This document shows positions 14,987-23,521 of a stretch of DNA of 31,895 bases, piece after piece. The notes beneath the pieces were generated by a model. The model saw nothing but the letters and a program-made list of their open reading frames with translations. It did no database searches and was not told the DNA's origin. Location of the stretch: contig CANQHY010000002.1 in the NCBI GenBank assembly GCA_947623975.1, positions 1 to 31,895 of the forward strand. Reading direction: 5' to 3'. Each line of letters starts with the position of its first letter. Within the stretch, counting starts at the first letter, position 1. The position numbers and the translations under genes were made by a program. The DNA is from an uncultured Bacilli bacterium. GTDB lineage: Bacteria; Bacillota_I; Bacilli_A; RF39; UBA660.

Positions 14987-15842
14987 ACACTAACCATCTT
15001 ATTTGAGGTATTTGTTTATACCTCTTTTTCATTGCCATAAAAATTGTCTTTAAATAAATTTCATAAGATGTTGAAAGTTCAATAATTTTTTCTATTTTTT
15101 TTCTGTTTTCACGTTCAGGATTCTTATATATATCAAAAAAATAAGTAGGAAATAAAAGTCTACTAAAAAGAGCTATTGTATCATCATAATTTAAATTTAA
15201 ATGCTCAATTGTACCTACATCAATTGGATTATTATTAAAAAAACTTTCCTTTATGTATTCAGCTATTCCCTTTACTATTGGAGAAATACTTATAGAAAGA
15301 GGATTATATAAATCCAACAAAGTATAATCGTCACCTATTCTATTATAAGTAAATCCTATTTTTAGATTTTCTTTATTAGCATATTTATAATATACTATGG
15401 CATTTTCTCCTAGACCTATAAAATAATCGTAATATTCTCTAAAATCTAACAGAATATCCTTATTCATAATGTATTTTTCAAAATTATCTATTTTCTTTGA
15501 CCATAAAGTATTCCAGTCTACTTGTATAAAATTTTGAAATATTGGTAAATCAGATACCTTCTTTATATCGTCAAGTAATATTTGTCTATTTTCTCTCATG
15601 TTTATTTTTAATAAAACATAATTAATGTTTTCATAATTGGTTACTATACCACCATGAATGTTAGTAATAATTTTATGAAACATATCATAGTGACTAATTT
15701 CTTCTAGTAATTTCATATCTAGGCTATTTCTTAATTCTTCAAAGACATACTTATTATTGTCTGACAATATATAATATTTTTGCGAAGAAAATCTAATCTC
15801 GTCAATTTCTATTCTATAAAAATATTCTATTATATTTTTCAT
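14973..15842 (-). CDS. YutH/CotS-like spore-coat associated protein (kinase-like fold)
   Basis: The 289-residue soluble protein resembles the CotS/YutH family, degenerate small-molecule-kinase folds found with the spore coat. Supporting features are HGGIVTNYENINYVLLKIN (N-lobe), a W-x4-K-I-D-x2-E helix, and YYDYFIGLGENAIVYYK, a family-like segment before the C-lobe. Catalytic kinase motifs (H-x-D, D-x-E) are not evident. Position next to a NifU-like gene and near yutD and yunB repeats the Bacillus yut/yun neighbourhood. The start follows GGGGT. Identity at family level is moderate. Confidence 0.65.
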   Translation of the reverse strand: MKNIIEYFYRIEIDEIRFSSQKYYILSDNNKYVFEELRNSLDMKLLEEISHYDMFHKIITNIHGGIVTNYENINYVLLKINMRENRQILLDDIKKVSDLPIFQNFIQVDWNTLWSKKIDNFEKYIMNKDILLDFREYYDYFIGLGENAIVYYKYANKENLKIGFTYNRIGDDYTLLDLYNPLSISISPIVKGIAEYIKESFFNNNPIDVGTIEHLNLNYDDTIALFSRLLFPTYFFDIYKNPERENRKKIEKIIELSTSYEIYLKTIFMAMKKRYKQIPQIRWLVSSQL

Positions 15843-15885
15843 AATATTACCCCATTTAATAATATGTGTTTTTTTAACGAAAATA

Positions 15886-15911
15886 CAAAAAAAGTAGCTT
15901 AAGCAGCTACT
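15886..15911 (-). terminator. Intrinsic terminator of the repeat-protein gene
   Basis: The minus strand shows AGTAGCT, 5-base loop, AGCTACT, then TTTTTTT. The TAA stop of the repeat-protein gene lies at the loop. It separates this gene from the YutH-like gene. Confidence 0.9.
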
Positions 15912-17941
15912 CTTGAAATTCCTTTTGACGGTTGTTCTGGTGCTAAATCAGGTTCATCAAACGAATTTAAATCACTTATAAGTGATACTAAAATATCTCT
16001 TTCACTAGGCCTTCCATTTTTCCTAAATGAACCCAACTGAGTTGCAGTTACTTTTATAGGTTTTGAAGGTGCATCTAAATTTCCATACCTTCCTCTATAG
16101 TCGGAAATCTCATAAATTTTAGCCGGTTTACTAACAACTGGTACACTTGGAGTTACAGGAGTTGTCATAACTGGTTGTACTCTTTCCGTATTTGATACGA
16201 CGGTTTCAACGCTAGGACTTTTAGCAAGTAACATACTAGCTTGTTCTTCTGCCCCGTTTAACAAACTAACTTTTTGATTATATCCATGTAGTAATTTAGC
16301 CTGTTTGCTTGCTCCATCTAACAAGCTATTTCGTTCGTGTAATAAACTTGCTTGTTTTCTTGCCTCATTCAAAAAATCAACTTTTTGATTATTTTTATAT
16401 AACAAATCAGCTTGTGTCTTTGCTCCATCTAACAAGCGATTTTGTTCATATAATAAACTTGCTTGCTCACTTGCCCCATCTGCTAGATTTGCATTTTTCC
16501 CTGCCTTATATAGTTCACTAGCTTGCTCATTTGCCCCATTCAACAAATCGACATTTTGATTACGTTTATATAACAAATCAGCCTGTGCCCTTGCTCCATC
16601 TAACAAGCGATTTTGTTTATGTAATAAACTTGCTTGATAAGCTGCTCCATTTACTAAATTTGCTTTTTGTTCTGCCGCATATAATTCACGAGCTTGCTCA
16701 TTTGCCCATTCTTTCAAACTTTTTTGAAACAACAATGCTGCTTGTGTCTCTGCCCCTAATCTCAAATCGAGCATTTCATCATTTTTCTCAACATTTTCAT
16801 CTTCATTAATTTTCTGATCATCTACATCTATTACATCTACCGCACCAGACAATTGAGCTTTATTATAGTCATCAGTTCTTTCTGCTTCGTCAATTTTCAT
16901 AGCATTTTCATTCATCCCGAACAATATATCTTTAAACATTAAGTTATGCATCCTTTCTCCAACAGTTGGATCCTGGTAATACGCCTCTAAATCCGCTGCT
17001 TTTTCTCTATATTCATTTTCAGTAAGGGGAGCCGTATAACCAACTTTTTCATCTATCAGCATTTGCATTTCGGTAGGTTTTTCTATAACAATCTCTTTGT
17101 CACTCTTATATTTGAAATCTATAACATCTGATAGCATTTTTAGTAATGATGACTCTCTTTCTTTTAAACTATTAACCAATTTAGAATCATCTTTAAAATT
17201 TCTTAAATGTTGCCTAACTCTCGACAATTCTTTTCCTATTTCTGAAATTAAGTTTCTTCTTTTTAATTCCTCATTAGTTATCTTTACTTGAGCATCATCT
17301 TCGTTTTCGACTATCACTGGTGTACTCGTATCGTTCGATTCATTTTGAAATTCTTCAAACAAATTTTGCCAATTAGCTCCAACTTGCTCTTCTTCTATTT
17401 TAGGTTCGCTGACAGGTTTATCTTGCTTTTTATTATATAAACCTCTAAGCAAGCCAAGTCTTTCACAGTACTTTGCCAAAACTCTCTTTACGATTATAGC
17501 CTTTTTATTATCCTTTCTTTCAGCTTTAACTTGATTTTCTCTAATCTCTGTTAATTGGATACCACACTTTTCAAGGCTAGCATTTACTATATCAGGTTTC
17601 ATAGCTTTAGAAATTCTTTCTTCTATTTGAAAAGCTAAATCAAGAACATTTTCTTCTTCCTTTTTTTGTTCATTTACTTTATTTTCTTCCTCATCAACTT
17701 TTCTTGTTTCAGCTTCAAAAATAGCTTTTCTTTGTGTGGATAGTCTTTCGTTTAAAGTTTTAACAACCTTTTTAATCTCACTACTAACAACGTTAGAAAA
17801 CAAGGAAGCAAAAGTATTACCTGTCAATTTAACTTTTGCTGGATATTGTCCACTATTTCTTTCAATCTTCCTTTTATGTATGCTATCTGGGTTAATATCT
17901 ACTACAATTGTATCTGAACTAATGCCTTTTTCATCATTCAT
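15899..17941 (-). CDS. Unknown 680-residue cytosolic protein with ten tandem 16-20-residue repeats
   Basis: I do not recognise this protein. It has no signal peptide or membrane span. Residues ~50-110 and ~225-275 are highly charged and look like coiled coils (EETRKVDEEENKVNEQKK type). Residues ~391-573 hold ten repeats of the form GAxxQAxLLYxxN, with the Gln-Ala pair at 400, 416, 436, 453, 473, 493, 510, 530, 547 and 567, so spacing alternates mostly between 17 and 20. A Pro/Val/Thr-rich linker follows (~580-605), then a short conserved-looking tail ending SKGISRVAA. A strong site GGAGG precedes ATG. It follows the DUF1292 gene by 22 bases, probably in one operon, and ends in a strong terminator. 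A structural or scaffold role is a guess. Confidence 0.85.
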   Translation of the reverse strand: MNDEKGISSDTIVVDINPDSIHKRKIERNSGQYPAKVKLTGNTFASLFSNVVSSEIKKVVKTLNERLSTQRKAIFEAETRKVDEEENKVNEQKKEEENVLDLAFQIEERISKAMKPDIVNASLEKCGIQLTEIRENQVKAERKDNKKAIIVKRVLAKYCERLGLLRGLYNKKQDKPVSEPKIEEEQVGANWQNLFEEFQNESNDTSTPVIVENEDDAQVKITNEELKRRNLISEIGKELSRVRQHLRNFKDDSKLVNSLKERESSLLKMLSDVIDFKYKSDKEIVIEKPTEMQMLIDEKVGYTAPLTENEYREKAADLEAYYQDPTVGERMHNLMFKDILFGMNENAMKIDEAERTDDYNKAQLSGAVDVIDVDDQKINEDENVEKNDEMLDLRLGAETQAALLFQKSLKEWANEQARELYAAEQKANLVNGAAYQASLLHKQNRLLDGARAQADLLYKRNQNVDLLNGANEQASELYKAGKNANLADGASEQASLLYEQNRLLDGAKTQADLLYKNNQKVDFLNEARKQASLLHERNSLLDGASKQAKLLHGYNQKVSLLNGAEEQASMLLAKSPSVETVVSNTERVQPVMTTPVTPSVPVVSKPAKIYEISDYRGRYGNLDAPSKPIKVTATQLGSFRKNGRPSERDILVSLISDLNSFDEPDLAPEQPSKGISRVAA
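16223..16771 (-). repeat. In-frame tandem repeat, ten units, 48-60 bp each
   Basis: The DNA encodes ten degenerate units. Pairs of 51 and 60 bp form a 111-bp super-unit; near-identical segments such as the codons for LLDGA..QADLLYK occur at several places. This suggests growth by duplication of the pair and possible copy-number variation between strains. Confidence 0.85.
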
Positions 17942-17963
17942 AGTATAACCTCCAGTCTTCTAT

Positions 17964-18236
17964 TTAATTAACATTCTTCGACAACTCTTTCAATACATTC
18001 TTAATTCTAGTCCATTCATCTTCGCTATCTATACCGCCAAGTTTTGCATCTTGCCCTTCTTGTCTATCGATAGATGCTACATAAATTGTTACATTCCCGT
18101 TATTATCAGTCTCATTCTTTGTATATATCATGTACTCTTTATTATTATCTGTAAACTTGAACGATAGTAAGAATTCAACTTCATCAATTGATCCATCTTC
18201 TAAAACTATTGACATCATCCTGTTTTCTTCATCCAT
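17964..18236 (-). CDS. DUF1292 protein (YrzB-like)
   Basis: The 90-residue acidic protein matches DUF1292: an opening MSIVLEDGSIDEVEFLLSF, FTDNNKEYMIYTK, then IYVASIDRQE and a final SEDEWTRIKNVLKEL helix. Its role is unknown. In Bacillus yrzB follows yrzL (ireB) and yrrK (ruvX); here those genes are 18 kb away, so the trio has been split. GGGAGG precedes the ATG and a sigma-A type promoter lies upstream. It leads into the repeat-protein gene. Confidence 0.88.
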   Translation of the reverse strand: MDEENRMMSIVLEDGSIDEVEFLLSFKFTDNNKEYMIYTKNETDNNGNVTIYVASIDRQEGQDAKLGGIDSEDEWTRIKNVLKELSKNVN

Positions 18237-18265
18237 ATATTAATCCTCCCTATCCTTATATAACT

Positions 18266-18293
18266 ATTTTATCATATTTGGAATACATTTCAA
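18266..18293 (-). promoter_or_regulatory. Sigma-A type promoter of the DUF1292/repeat-protein unit
   Basis: On the minus strand TTGAAA (18288-18293) and TAAAAT (18266-18271) are 16 bases apart, about 30 bases before the DUF1292 start. Confidence 0.6.
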
Positions 18294-18299
18294 CTTAAA

Positions 18300-18584
18300 T
18301 TAACTTTTTTTTATTTTTTTTATTACAAAATATTTGCATTTATATGAACAAAAGTTAGAAAGATAGTTATCAAGATTGTTAAAATTGTTTATTTCTGTTA
18401 CTTTTTTGCTTTTCGCATCATAAAATCCTTTAAGTCTAAGCCTCCCATATGAATAATCACCAAGCACATAATCGAAGGGCACAAAATAATCGGTAATTAA
18501 ACCTTCTACCTCTTGTAAATCAAAAGAATTAAACTCATCATTAATTATTTCATATTCGTTATCTAATAATAAAATATGCTTCAT
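18300..18584 (-). CDS. yutD: YutD family protein (DUF1027)
   Basis: The ~94-residue protein follows YutD: YEIINDE near the start, PFDYVLGDYSYGRLRLKGFY in the middle, a DAKSKK turn, LDNYLSNFCSYKCKYFVIKK at the end. The two Cys in F-C-x3-C are a family feature. Function is unknown. The frame opens earlier (18611), but GGTGATAAT just before the ATG at 18584 fixes the start. It lies next to yunB, as in the Bacillus yut/yun region. Confidence 0.88.
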   Translation of the reverse strand: MKHILLLDNEYEIINDEFNSFDLQEVEGLITDYFVPFDYVLGDYSYGRLRLKGFYDAKSKKVTEINNFNNLDNYLSNFCSYKCKYFVIKKIKKS

Positions 18585-18622
18585 ATTATCACCATAATAA
18601 GTATAACACATTTTTTATTATA

Positions 18623-19333
18623 TTACGCAGTTTTATATATATTAGACGTTTTATCAAAACTGCCTATATAATAATTTGGTATCTCACCATTTATTAAATT
18701 CATTGCTATCGGTATTTGATTTTCTATAACTATTTTTTCTGTTTTAAAAGGTAATGTTACCTGTTCTGTTACTTTAATATTAACGTATATTGATATTAAA
18801 GCATTATTTAATCCATATTCTTCTACTTTAGTAGATATACAGGATTCGAGTTCACCAGTAAAAGATATCCTAACGGGTATTTTAGGTCCTAAATTAGAAA
18901 GCAAAAAATTATTTAAAACTATCCCCGAAGGTATTTCTAAAATAATACCATTTTTATAATTATTTTTATTATTAGTAAGAATATTTTCTCTTATGTTTAA
19001 ATTTTTTATATCACCACTTTCAATTTTGTCAAACATCTCATAAATTCTATCACTTATTTTAGAAAGTAGAACATTAACTTCTTCAGTATTATAAGTAATT
19101 GTTTTTATTTGACCATTATTATCTTTCATTATTTCATAAATCTTGTCCTGTTCTAAACTAAATTCCCCCTTTTCATAGACTTTTGTTACTACATACTTAG
19201 TTATTTTACTAGCTAACATTGTCGAATAATCGACTATTTTGTCAGATGTTGAATTATTTATGAACGAAATATTAAAAATAACTAAAAAAAGAAGAAGGAG
19301 ATTTATTATTAATAACTTATGTTTTTTTAACAA
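18623..19333 (-). CDS. yunB: Sporulation protein YunB
   Basis: The ~236-residue protein has one N-terminal membrane span (~8-27) and an exported domain. The C-terminal part is typical of YunB: GPKIPVRISFTGELESCIST, YGLNNALISIYVNIKV, VTLPFKTEKIVIENQIPIAM and INGEIPNYY. YunB is made in the mother cell and affects spore resistance in Bacillus. The longest frame begins with GTG at 19342, but that GTG is part of the ribosome site AGGTGA, so the TTG at 19333 is a better start. A terminator-like hairpin precedes it, so it probably has its own sporulation promoter. Confidence 0.9.
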   Translation of the reverse strand: MLKKHKLLIINLLLLFLVIFNISFINNSTSDKIVDYSTMLASKITKYVVTKVYEKGEFSLEQDKIYEIMKDNNGQIKTITYNTEEVNVLLSKISDRIYEMFDKIESGDIKNLNIRENILTNNKNNYKNGIILEIPSGIVLNNFLLSNLGPKIPVRISFTGELESCISTKVEEYGLNNALISIYVNIKVTEQVTLPFKTEKIVIENQIPIAMNLINGEIPNYYIGSFDKTSNIYKTA

Positions 19334-19355
19334 AAGAATCACCTAATTAAGTATA

Positions 19356-19381
19356 TGAAAAGAAGTTATCGCAAGATAACT
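19356..19381 (-). terminator. Probable terminator of the tail-anchored protein gene
   Basis: The minus strand has AGTTATC, 4-base loop TTGC, GATAACT, followed by TCTTTTC. The stop of the tail-anchored gene overlaps the stem. The T tract is short and interrupted. Confidence 0.6.
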
Positions 19382-20195
19382 AATTAAAAGCTATTCCAAA
19401 GTGTTTTAAGACAAAATATGCTATCATTAGAAGAACTACTAATATAATAATAACTAAAAAAGAAATTTTTAATTTATTAGAAGGTTCTTCATCGGTATCG
19501 ACCTCATCGTCACGCAATAAATCTTTTTTGGACAACTCTATTGAATGTGTATAAAAGGAATTATCCATTTTCTCTCCATCGTCTGTTTCTTTATTGGTAT
19601 CTTTTTCATCATCATTAAGTTCATATAATTTATTTATATCATCTTTAGATAATTCACTTTCTAATTTTATGTCGATTGTAGTAGCCAAAAGTTCACTCAA
19701 TAATTCTTTTTCTTCATCATCACTAACTAAAGTTTTAGATGCTATAGTATTAATCAACTCTTTAAGATCGTCACTATCATCCTCTTTTAAATCATCGTTA
19801 TTTAAATACTTTTTATTTAAATTAGATAAAACATTGTATTCTTCGCCATTCAACTTTCGTTTTTTCTCTAATTCGTCATCAATTACTCTATTCTTCTTAG
19901 CTTCTTCTAAAACTAAATTAATATCAAAAGTTTTTGGTTTATTTTCTTCTTTTATCCCTTGTTTTTCTTTTTTATCAGATTCTAACCACATATCTTTATA
20001 TTCTTTTATTTTTTGATAATCTTCGCGTTTAGGTTTATGCAAATTAAGAGATGATAAATCAACTTCTGTCTCTGTATCAATATCAGTTATTTCTTCATAG
20101 CCAATTTTACTATTCAATTCATCGTATAAATGCTCATTTTTTTTAACTCTAGTATGTTTTTCTCCTTGAGCATATTTATCCGAGCGCCTCTCCAT
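19380..20195 (-). CDS. Acidic tail-anchored protein of unknown function
   Basis: The 271-residue protein is unrecognised. A short basic start (MERRSDKYAQGEKHTRVKK) is followed by ~220 hydrophilic, Asp/Glu/Lys-rich residues with predicted helices, then a single span at the C-terminus (~246-266: ISFLVIIILVVLLMIAYFVL) with a tail of a few residues. There is no signal peptide, so the bulk should be cytosolic. GTG at 20204 is open, but it lies within the ribosome site GAGGTGG, so ATG at 20195 is the likely start. It sits upstream of yunB. The Asp/Ser-rich segments could be phosphorylated, though nothing proves it. Confidence 0.75.
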   Translation of the reverse strand: MERRSDKYAQGEKHTRVKKNEHLYDELNSKIGYEEITDIDTETEVDLSSLNLHKPKREDYQKIKEYKDMWLESDKKEKQGIKEENKPKTFDINLVLEEAKKNRVIDDELEKKRKLNGEEYNVLSNLNKKYLNNDDLKEDDSDDLKELINTIASKTLVSDDEEKELLSELLATTIDIKLESELSKDDINKLYELNDDEKDTNKETDDGEKMDNSFYTHSIELSKKDLLRDDEVDTDEEPSNKLKISFLVIIILVVLLMIAYFVLKHFGIAFN

Positions 20196-20289
20196 AGTAA
20201 CCACCTCATTCTAATGATATTTTACCATATATCATTATTAAAAAAAATATTTCCCTCTTCTAAAATTGTCAAAATGTGTCAAAATATAA

Positions 20290-20318
20290 TTGTAAATAAA
20301 TCTCTACTATTGTATAAT
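20290..20318 (+). promoter_or_regulatory. Sigma-A promoter of the ferredoxin gene
   Basis: TTGTAA and TATAAT are separated by exactly 17 bases; the ATG follows 23 bases after the -10. Confidence 0.85.
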
Positions 20319-20341
20319 TTTTATTGAAAGGAAAGATTTAA

Positions 20342-20533
20342 ATGAAAGCAAAAGTTAATAAAGATTTATGTATAGGTTGTGGTGCTTGTGTTGCAACTTG
20401 CCCTGATGTTTTTGATTTTAACGATGATGGGTATGCCGAAGCGAAGGTTGAAAAAGTTGAAGATAATAATAAAGACGCAGTCGTTGAAGCAAAAGAAGGA
20501 TGCCCTACTGGAGCAGTCGAGACAGAAGAATAA
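20342..20533 (+). CDS. fer: Single-cluster 4Fe-4S ferredoxin
   Basis: The 63-residue electron carrier has one [4Fe-4S] site: CIGCGACVATCP supplies three Cys and a Pro, and the fourth Cys is in GCPTGAV near the end. The second cluster of bacterial 2[4Fe-4S] ferredoxins is absent; this is the Bacillus Fer type. The acidic C-terminal half (VEKVEDNNKD) is usual. GAAAGGA precedes the ATG. It is a monocistronic gene with its own promoter and terminator. Confidence 0.95.
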   Translation: MKAKVNKDLCIGCGACVATCPDVFDFNDDGYAEAKVEKVEDNNKDAVVEAKEGCPTGAVETEE

Positions 20534-20555
20534 AAAAGACTCAGTCTTTTTTTTT
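20532..20555 (+). terminator. Intrinsic terminator of the ferredoxin gene
   Basis: AAAAAAGAC and GTCTTTTTT form a 9-bp stem with a 3-base loop, followed by more T. The A/T symmetry would let it work on both strands for the convergent rluB gene. Confidence 0.85.
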
Positions 20556-20563
20556 GACTAAAT

Positions 20564-21286
20564 CTAATTATTGTTGGTTAGAGAATATAATCTTTTAACC
20601 TCTTTTGGATTTAATTTTCGGTACTTTCCTGATTTAAGTCCCGTAAGATCTAGGAAGGCAATACGTTCTCTTTTTAGTTTTAAAACATTGTAACCAATCG
20701 CTTCAAACATTTTCTTAACTTGATGATTTTTTCCTTCATGGATAGTAAGTTCGACAATTGAACTATTATTAATTTTATCATTTCTTTTAAGTTTAACTTT
20801 GGCTTTTCTAGTTTTAACACCATCTATTATTACACCATTTTTAAGTTTCATTAAATCAACTGGAGAAATTATTCCTTCTATTTTAGCAATATAGACCTTT
20901 TCTATTTCGTTTTTCGGATGCATAAGCAAGTTAGCTAGTTCGCCATCATTAGTAAGTAAAATTATTCCTGTTGTATCATAATCTAATCTTCCAACAGGAT
21001 AGATTCTTTTATCTTCTCCTTCAATTAAATCAACTACAGTTTTCCTTTGATGTTCATCTTTCGTAGTAGTCACAACACCACGAGGTTTATTAAGAAGATA
21101 ATAGACCTTGTCTTCTCGAGTAATTAAAACATTATCTATCTCAATTTTAGCTTTTTCACTAACTTTAGTTCCAAGTTCCAAAACAACTTTACCATCAACT
21201 TTTACTTTTCCAGCAAGAATCAGTTCTTCTGCCTTTCTTCTCGACGTAACACCACTATTAGCAATAACTTTTTGTAAACGTTCCAT
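20564..21286 (-). CDS. rluB: RluB/RsuA-family pseudouridine synthase
   Basis: The ~240-residue enzyme modifies rRNA, most likely 23S rRNA uridine 2605 if it is RluB. An N-terminal S4 domain (ERLQKVIANSGVTSRRKAEE) is followed by the RsuA catalytic domain with the motif VGRLDYDTTGIILLTNDGEL, holding the catalytic Asp, and IHEGKNHQVKKMFEAIGY. A GTG at 21295 lies inside AGGTGA, so the ATG at 21286 is preferred. The order dacF-spmA-spmB-rluB matches Bacillus. Confidence 0.93.
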   Translation of the reverse strand: MERLQKVIANSGVTSRRKAEELILAGKVKVDGKVVLELGTKVSEKAKIEIDNVLITREDKVYYLLNKPRGVVTTTKDEHQRKTVVDLIEGEDKRIYPVGRLDYDTTGIILLTNDGELANLLMHPKNEIEKVYIAKIEGIISPVDLMKLKNGVIIDGVKTRKAKVKLKRNDKINNSSIVELTIHEGKNHQVKKMFEAIGYNVLKLKRERIAFLDLTGLKSGKYRKLNPKEVKRLYSLTNNN

Positions 21287-21312
21287 ACAAATCACCTAGA
21301 GAAATTATAACA

Positions 21313-21846
21313 TTAAAAACATCCAAAAACAATTGAAACTAAAATTACACTGGTAATAACGCAAACTAAGTCAGTAAGAAGCCCAACCCAAAGTGAATAT
21401 TTTATTTTCTTTATTCCAATACTTCCAAAATATAAAGATATAACATAAATAGTTGTATCCGTAGAACCTTGAATAGCGGATGCAATACGACCAATATAAG
21501 AATCTGGTCCATAGCTTTTAATAAGATCAATCATAACAGCAAAAGAAGCATTGCCAGATATTGGTCTAATTAATGACATTGGAAGAATCTGCTTTGGTAT
21601 TTTAATAATGTTTAAGATTGGAGTAAATAAATCAAAAGCTCTATTTAAAATATCACTTTTTAATAAAATGTCAGTAGCAAAAAGCATAGCTACAAGAAAA
21701 GGAAGAATAGACATAGCAATTTCTAATCCTTCTTTAGCCCCGGCAACAAAACTATCATATATTTTAACTTTTTTCTTCAGGGCATAAACAATTATAAACA
21801 AGACAACTATCGGTATTAAATAATTTCCAATTTTTATTAAATTCAT
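21313..21846 (-). CDS. spmB: Spore maturation protein B
   Basis: The 177-residue membrane protein has four to five spans and nucleoside-recognition (Gate) domain motifs: GAKEGLEIAMSILPFLVAML, RPISGNASFAVMIDL, GPDSYIGRIASAIQGSTDTT and a final KYSLWVGLLTDL. With SpmA it is needed for normal spore core dehydration and heat resistance in Bacillus. It starts two bases after spmA. Confidence 0.95.
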   Translation of the reverse strand: MNLIKIGNYLIPIVVLFIIVYALKKKVKIYDSFVAGAKEGLEIAMSILPFLVAMLFATDILLKSDILNRAFDLFTPILNIIKIPKQILPMSLIRPISGNASFAVMIDLIKSYGPDSYIGRIASAIQGSTDTTIYVISLYFGSIGIKKIKYSLWVGLLTDLVCVITSVILVSIVFGCF

Positions 21847-21848
21847 TA

Positions 21849-22430
21849 TTATTTTCTCCTAAACTTATAAAAAAGACGATCGAGAATAAGTGCTACTACC
21901 GTCGTTATAATGGTGCCCAATATAGTAACCATTAATATTTCTGAAGGATTGATAGAACCATACATACTCCTAATTGCAATAATATCGGTGGCAATTATAG
22001 TAACACCACTTGTATTTAGTACAAGAAAAGTAATCATACTACGTGAAGCCTCATCTTTATTTTTATTCAGTTCATTTAAACTTTTCATAGCTTTTAATCC
22101 AAATGGTGTCGAAGCATTGTGAATACCCAACATATTTATAGTTAAATTTGAAGCAATATAATCAAGAGATTCATGGTTTGATGGGATTTCAGGAAAAATT
22201 ATTTTAAAAAAAGGACGCATAAAATGAGAAATTTTTTTTAATATTCCTGCTTCCTTAGCAATATTCATAATACCGCTCCAAATTACCATTAAAGGCAACA
22301 TTGATAAAAATATATTTAAAATTTCGCTAGGATAATTAATTATTTCTTTATTTATAATATCGGCATTTCCAGTAACAAGTGAAAAAATAATACCAACAAT
22401 TACAAATAAGGCCCACAATTTATTCATCAT
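21849..22430 (-). CDS. spmA: Spore maturation protein A
   Basis: The 193-residue membrane protein belongs to the same Gate family as SpmB. Motifs are MVIWSGIMNIAKEAGILKKI, FKIIFPEIPSNHESLDYI, LGIHNASTPFGLKAMKSL and VLNTSGVTIIATDIIAIRS. Its ATG overlaps the stop of dacF by four bases, and spmB follows immediately, forming one operon. Confidence 0.95.
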   Translation of the reverse strand: MMNKLWALFVIVGIIFSLVTGNADIINKEIINYPSEILNIFLSMLPLMVIWSGIMNIAKEAGILKKISHFMRPFFKIIFPEIPSNHESLDYIASNLTINMLGIHNASTPFGLKAMKSLNELNKNKDEASRSMITFLVLNTSGVTIIATDIIAIRSMYGSINPSEILMVTILGTIITTVVALILDRLFYKFRRK

Positions 22431-23521
22431 AAGCCAAACAATCCTTTAAAAAAGTTAATAATTTTCGAAAGTATCCCCTCTTTTTTTTCTTTTTTTAGTC
22501 TGACGTAAATATTTTCTTTATATAGTTCTTCATCTTCCAAAACAACACTTACTTCCCCTATTTTTTCATTATCTTCGTACCCTTCTAATTTGTAAATGTC
22601 CACAATAGTTTTAGTAAGAGCCTTTTCCTCTTTTGTAAGCGGATAAGAAAAACTGTTTTCGACATATATTTCACCATCGAAAAAGAAATCATCGACTGTA
22701 AAATTATTTTTATCAATAAGTAAGACATTTTCATATTTTGAAAAGGCATATTCATACAAGCTTTCATGAGTTGTATATTCATTGTTATCGTTTAAAGTTA
22801 CTACAGTCAAATTAAGATTATTTTTGCTAGCTGTCGTTACTAACGTTCTTCCGGCCTTAGGTGTATAACCTGTTTTTCCACCAGTAGCATATTTGTAAAG
22901 TGAAAGTAGTTTATTGCGATTATACCAAAGATAAGTTTTATTGTTGGTCGAAACTTTCCACTTTCTAGTACCAGTAATTTCACAATACTCCATTAAAGTA
23001 TTAGCATAGCTCGATAAAAGAGCCATATCGTAAGCTGTCGAATAATTCTTTGTATCTTCATCTAATCCATGACTATTATTAAAAACAGTATTATTCATTC
23101 CTAATTGTTTGGCTTTTTCGTTCATCATTTTCACAAAATTTTTCTCATCGCCACCAACAAAAGTAGCAATAGCAACAGCCGCATCATTTCCGCTTCGCAA
23201 AAGAAGACCATACAAAAGATCACGCAAAGTAAGTTTTTCTCCAACCTCGATATATATATTAGATCCGTACATAGGAAGAACCTCTTCGCCAACAACGACA
23301 ACATCATCCAAATTTTTATTTTCTATTGCAATAACTGAAGTCATTATTTTCGTAATAGATGCGATAAGCCTTTTTTCATCTTTATTTTTAGCATAAAGAA
23401 TTCGCTTACTATCCATATCTATTACCACTGATGATGTTGCGGTATCCGTTACTGCAAAAACATTTTCACAACACATTAATAATGATAACAATACTACTGC
23501 TACTACAATAAATCTTTTCAC
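22427..23521 (-). CDS. dacF: D-alanyl-D-alanine carboxypeptidase, DacF/DacB type (serine PBP)
   Basis: The 364-residue exported enzyme trims terminal D-Ala from peptidoglycan. A signal peptide (~1-23) is followed by the peptidase S11 domain: catalytic S55-x-x-K58 (SITK), S-G-N at 110-112 and K-T-G at 216-218. The C-terminal domain (~270-345) ends in an amphipathic helix (ILSKIINFFKGLFGL), the usual membrane anchor. Position before spmA-spmB implies the sporulation role of Bacillus DacB/DacF in cortex crosslinking. The start is GTG after AGGTGAG. Confidence 0.93.
   Translation of the reverse strand: MKRFIVVAVVLLSLLMCCENVFAVTDTATSSVVIDMDSKRILYAKNKDEKRLIASITKIMTSVIAIENKNLDDVVVVGEEVLPMYGSNIYIEVGEKLTLRDLLYGLLLRSGNDAAVAIATFVGGDEKNFVKMMNEKAKQLGMNNTVFNNSHGLDEDTKNYSTAYDMALLSSYANTLMEYCEITGTRKWKVSTNNKTYLWYNRNKLLSLYKYATGGKTGYTPKAGRTLVTTASKNNLNLTVVTLNDNNEYTTHESLYEYAFSKYENVLLIDKNNFTVDDFFFDGEIYVENSFSYPLTKEEKALTKTIVDIYKLEGYEDNEKIGEVSVVLEDEELYKENIYVRLKKEKKEGILSKIINFFKGLFGL

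Noticed and set aside
16223..16771. CRISPR-like periodicity
   Set aside because: Repeats are in-frame coding units of varying length with codon-level divergence, not identical repeats with unique spacers. No cas gene is present.
16309..16809. Plus-strand frames across the repeat region
   Set aside because: They are antisense shadows of the repeat protein; their own repetition follows from the coding repeats and they lack ribosome sites.
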